Source: Candidatus Saccharimonadota bacterium (GTDB taxonomy: Bacteria > Patescibacteriota > Saccharimonadia > Saccharimonadales > SZUA-47). From it: a stretch of DNA of 5,987 nucleotides. The translations under genes were made by a program, and so were the position numbers. The DNA lies in contig JAGONL010000048.1 in NCBI GenBank assembly GCA_017993025.1, positions 1 through 5,987 of the forward strand, given 5' to 3'. Shown here in pieces: positions 4,773 through 5,987 of the stretch (position 1 is the stretch's first letter; each line of letters begins with the position of its first letter). The notes under the pieces are model-generated. The model had not been told where the DNA came from. It ran no database searches and saw only the letters and a list, made by a program, of their open reading frames with translations.

Positions 4773-5888
4773 GTTCAAAAACCACAGTTTTGATTTTTTA
4801 ACAGCACTAGGCTCGTCGCTAGTTGTGCGATAGTCTTCGTATACATCAAGATAAACTCGTATTGTTGTGACTATAATAATTACTATTGTTGGGCCTATAA
4901 CTATCCCGAGAAATCCAAAAAACCTTATACCAGCGAAGACCGACAACAGCATTAATGCTGCATCCAGACGAGCCTTTTTTGGAACTAGTATTGGCCGTAG
5001 AATATTGTCAACATTTGAATTAATCAAAACATGCTCTCCAATAATTGCTAAACCTTGCCAAAGCTGACCAAATAAAATCATGATGCCTGCAATCGGTATT
5101 GCTAATATTCCAGCCCCGAGTGGAATAATCGACATGATTGAAAACAACACAAAAATTATAAAGAAGAACTGAGGATAGCCGACAAGCGCAAATGTAACTG
5201 CGCCAAGAAATCCTTGAACTACCGCTATAATAAACTGACCTCTAACTGTTCCCTGAATCATTGCACCTATCTTTTCCAAATATAGGTTAGAAATTTGATC
5301 ACCAAGTGGATTAAGCTTCCTGAATACGGTAATTAATGTATCGCTATTTTTAAGGAGTGATACAAAAACATACATATATATTATGCTTGATGTGACTAAG
5401 CCAAAAAGGCTTGTCGCAATACTACTAGCAACACCAAGCAAATACGTACCGGCTGTTTGAGAAATATTTTTAACAGCGTCCAGAATTGCTTGTTCTGTTA
5501 GGGTAAAGTCTACAAAAGGTATGTTTCCGAGAAAATTATTAACAAATGCAATAAAATTATCACCCATTTCAGTCAGGCCAGAACCGGTAAAAGTATTAGC
5601 AAGCGAACTAATGTTATTACTAATCTGAGCCGCGGCAAAAAATATAATTAAAATAAGCGGACCAACAACCATCAATATACTAATAATCAATACTAGTGCT
5701 GATGCTGAACTGGGACTCATTTTTTTGCAAAGTTTTTGGTAGAGTGGGTTAAACAGGAAAGCTAGGATACCCGCTAGAACAATAAGGATAAAAAAAGTGC
5801 TTAAAAAATACGCACCAAAGACAATAGCAATTGCAGTAGCTATTGCTAGAGCACTCTTTTCTTGTTTAGTAACCTTAATTTGTTGCAT
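4758..5888 (-). CDS. AI-2E transporter family permease (PF01594)
   Basis: This 376-residue membrane protein, close to the usual family length, has about seven to eight predicted helices. Two lie near the N-terminus (12-45, one or two close segments), then one at 64-87, one at 158-180, and a C-terminal block from 218 to 348. Family marks are 'SIIPLGAGILAIPIAG' (253-268), 'VDNILRPILVPKKARLDAALMLLSVFAGIRFFGFLGIVIGPTI' reading from 293 (Asp294-Asn295 and the Gly-Pro at 332-333), and the polar segment 88-145 between membrane blocks. Members of the family include exporters of AI-2, Na+/H+ antiporter-like proteins and many of unknown substrate; the substrate cannot be told from sequence here. The C-terminus is a basic tail. 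The ATG is not preceded by a good Shine-Dalgarno, but no better start is visible. It is transcribed from its own promoter near the right edge, convergent with the YggT gene. Confidence 0.92.
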   Translation of the reverse strand: MQQIKVTKQEKSALAIATAIAIVFGAYFLSTFFILIVLAGILAFLFNPLYQKLCKKMSPSSASALVLIISILMVVGPLILIIFFAAAQISNNISSLANTFTGSGLTEMGDNFIAFVNNFLGNIPFVDFTLTEQAILDAVKNISQTAGTYLLGVASSIATSLFGLVTSSIIYMYVFVSLLKNSDTLITVFRKLNPLGDQISNLYLEKIGAMIQGTVRGQFIIAVVQGFLGAVTFALVGYPQFFFIIFVLFSIMSIIPLGAGILAIPIAGIMILFGQLWQGLAIIGEHVLINSNVDNILRPILVPKKARLDAALMLLSVFAGIRFFGFLGIVIGPTIVIIIVTTIRVYLDVYEDYRTTSDEPSAVKKSKLWFLNKKTK

Positions 5889-5920
5889 TTTTGCTAGGTT
5901 TTATCTGCTTTCTGCATTCA

Positions 5921-5948
5921 AGTATAGGGATAAAGCGCCAGAATTCAA
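5921..5948 (-). promoter_or_regulatory. Promoter candidate of the AI-2E-family gene
   Basis: On the minus strand, TTGAAT (5948-5943) and TATACT (5926-5921) are separated by 16 nt. The -10 is the same hexamer as in the thioredoxin/DipZ promoter. The expected start near 5914 gives a leader of about 26 nt to the ATG at 5888. Confidence 0.55.
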
Positions 5949-5957
5949 GCTAAGCTT

Positions 5958-5963
5958 ATTATA
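5958..5963 (-). promoter_or_regulatory. Second upstream -10 candidate (TATAAT) for the AI-2E-family gene
   Basis: A perfect TATAAT on the minus strand, with a poor -35 (TTTGTA at 17 nt or TTGTAG at 16 nt), lies about 35 nt upstream of the first candidate. It could be an alternative start, or the -10 of a weaker tandem promoter. Confidence 0.35.
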
Positions 5964-5987
5964 CGAGCAACTAGTACAGCTACAAAC

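Noticed and set aside
4867..5067. Plus-strand open frame inside the AI-2E-family gene
   Set aside because: It is a complement of the transporter's conserved C-terminal helices, with no Shine-Dalgarno or domain of its own.
1..5987. Recoded TGA (as in Gracilibacteria/SR1)
   Set aside because: All genes end at TAA or TAG and none needs an in-frame TGA; the lack of TGA stops among ten genes is weak evidence in AT-rich DNA.

Overview
The window reads as chromosomal DNA of a small, AT-rich bacterium. Gene content and protein style suggest a Candidate Phyla Radiation lineage, most likely Saccharibacteria (TM7). The reasons are a DipZ-type fusion protein, a membrane-anchored thioredoxin with a Met/Glu/Lys-rich linker, a short YdeI/OmdA protein with a Cys/His tail, and a set of small membrane proteins (four-helix holin-like, SHOCT, YggT, AI-2E exporter family). 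This is inference from family resemblance; there is no rRNA or other phylogenetic marker. All readable stops are TAA or TAG and no internal TGA is needed, so nothing here shows a recoded genetic code.

Left part (1-466): the cysteine-rich C-terminus of a gene cut by the window edge, an inverted repeat overlapping its stop, then an 88-residue YdeI/OmdA-family protein. Centre-left (about 535-3503): a regulatory pair and a redox pair. A small Cro/CI-type HTH regulator overlaps by 14 nt a four-helix membrane protein resembling DUF2178. After a clear sigma70-type promoter come a membrane-anchored thioredoxin-fold protein (CPIC) and a 573-residue DipZ (CcdA-like membrane domain, CINC thioredoxin domain, C-terminal beta-rich domain). 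The thioredoxin and DipZ genes probably form one operon that moves electrons from the cytoplasm to disulfides in secreted or surface proteins.

The most interesting signal is a 20-bp partly palindromic element that occurs twice (17 of 20 bases identical). One copy sits immediately downstream of the -10 of the HTH gene, and the other overlaps the -35 of the thioredoxin/DipZ promoter. This suggests that the HTH protein represses itself and the redox operon as a small regulon, perhaps with its membrane partner as a sensor or antagonist. The regulatory link is inference from sequence.

Right part (3592-5888): a holin-superfamily-IV-like four-helix protein, a SHOCT-domain protein and a YggT-family protein lie on the + strand. 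They converge, with only 3 nt between stop codons, on a minus-strand AI-2E transporter family (PF01594) permease. That gene has its own promoter candidates near the right edge. There is no gene-free stretch over 300 bases and no tRNA, rRNA, CRISPR array or insertion sequence.
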